Source: Roseococcus suduntuyensis | GTDB lineage: Bacteria; Pseudomonadota; Alphaproteobacteria; Acetobacterales; Acetobacteraceae | Direction: 5' to 3' | Length of the DNA: 64,000 nucleotides | Assembly: GCF_014196305.1 (NCBI RefSeq) | Contig: NZ_JACIDJ010000001.1 | Location: 1,164,290 to 1,228,289, forward strand | Shown: positions 63,796 to 64,000 of the stretch, piece after piece | How positions within the stretch are numbered: position 1 is the stretch's first letter | How the letters are laid out: the number at the start of each line of letters is the position of its first letter | The notes under the pieces: generated by a model | The model's database searches: none | What the model was told of the DNA's origin: nothing | What the model saw: only the letters and a program-made list of their open reading frames with translations | Program-made: the position numbers and the translations under genes

Positions 63796-63847
63796 GGTGG
63801 CGAGGTAGCGCCGCCGGGCAACCGGTGGCAAGCGAATTCCGCGCGGA

Positions 63848-64000
63848 TCAGCCCCGCAGCAGGTGGCGGGCGATGATGACGCGCATGATCTCGTTGGTGC
63901 CCTCCAGGATGCGGTGCACCCGCAGGTCGCGCACGATCTTCTCGATGCCGTAGTCGGCCAGATAGCCATACCCGCCCAGCAATTGCAGCGCGTCATCGGC
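63848..64000 (-). CDS. Acyl-CoA dehydrogenase (C-terminal end only)
   Basis: The last 50 codons of a minus-strand gene cut by the window edge. The translated end contains [20 protein letters not shown] and [21 protein letters not shown], the C-terminal helix-bundle signature of FAD acyl-CoA dehydrogenases; the GTNEIMR part is highly diagnostic. The chain-length class cannot be told without the rest. Confidence 0.92.
   Translation of the reverse strand, partial: ADDALQLLGGYGYLADYGIEKIVRDLRVHRILEGTNEIMRVIIARHLLRG

Overview
The window is a GC-rich chromosomal segment of an alphaproteobacterium. It most resembles Acetobacteraceae of the Roseomonas/Roseococcus type, judging by the very high GC third positions, AddAB instead of RecBCD, a ChvG-type kinase, SapC, a fused YlxR-L7Ae protein and the order ffs-dnaX-ybaB-recR. 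The taxonomic call is inference. No rRNA, tRNA, transposase, integrase or CRISPR array was found. The one RNA gene is the SRP 4.5S RNA.

Layout. 1-8.9 kb: tsaE (cut by the window edge), amgK, murU, addB, addA and trxA, closed by a strong terminator. 9.0-11.2 kb: a minus-strand operon of two exported tandem-repeat proteins and a JmjC/cupin oxygenase. 11.3-13.7 kb: SapC and a ChvG-like histidine kinase. 13.7-16.0 kb: an abrupt AT-rich island with two minus-strand genes, a DGQHR/DndB-like protein followed by a protein with a HEPN-type R-x4-H motif. This is the best candidate for an undescribed (defence-like) system. 16.2-27.1 kb: the translation/RNA superoperon rimP-nusA-ylxR-infB-rbfA-truB-rpsO-pnp, with two small membrane proteins embedded. 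27.1-29.2 kb: an NPD-like flavoprotein, a DUF2892 membrane protein and a two-cysteine ArsR repressor of the BigR/SqrR type. 29.4-33.2 kb: minus-strand metabolic and envelope genes. 33.4-37.0 kb: phosphatase, AmpG-like permease, DUF486 and YbjN. 37.0-42.6 kb: a long inverted repeat followed by dnaN, recF and gyrB. 42.6-53.7 kb: VOC protein, ring-opening amidohydrolase, rpe-heparinase-glycosyltransferase-purH, rmuC-nupC and an aminotransferase. 53.8-58 kb: sulfotransferase, then recR, ybaB, dnaX and ffs on the minus strand. 58-64 kb: YHS protein, twin tiny membrane proteins, nudC, two exported proteins, pheA, cytochrome c, hisN and the 3' end of an acyl-CoA dehydrogenase gene.

Functional links. 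amgK and murU encode the two late steps of the MurNAc salvage route of peptidoglycan recycling, and the AmpG-like permease at 34.5 kb could supply its substrates. AddAB, RecF, RecR and RmuC make the window rich in recombination functions. DnaN, DnaX, GyrB and YbaB add replication and nucleoid functions.

Two families of structured intergenic repeats run through the window. Family 1 is a nested hairpin of about 42-48 nt, 13 copies at five locations, with helices preserved by compensatory base changes. Family 2 is a two-hairpin element of about 100-140 nt found after dnaN and after purH, also with compensatory changes. Many gene junctions use a four-base NTGA stop/start overlap, which helps fix several non-ATG starts, including a probable CTG start for hisN.
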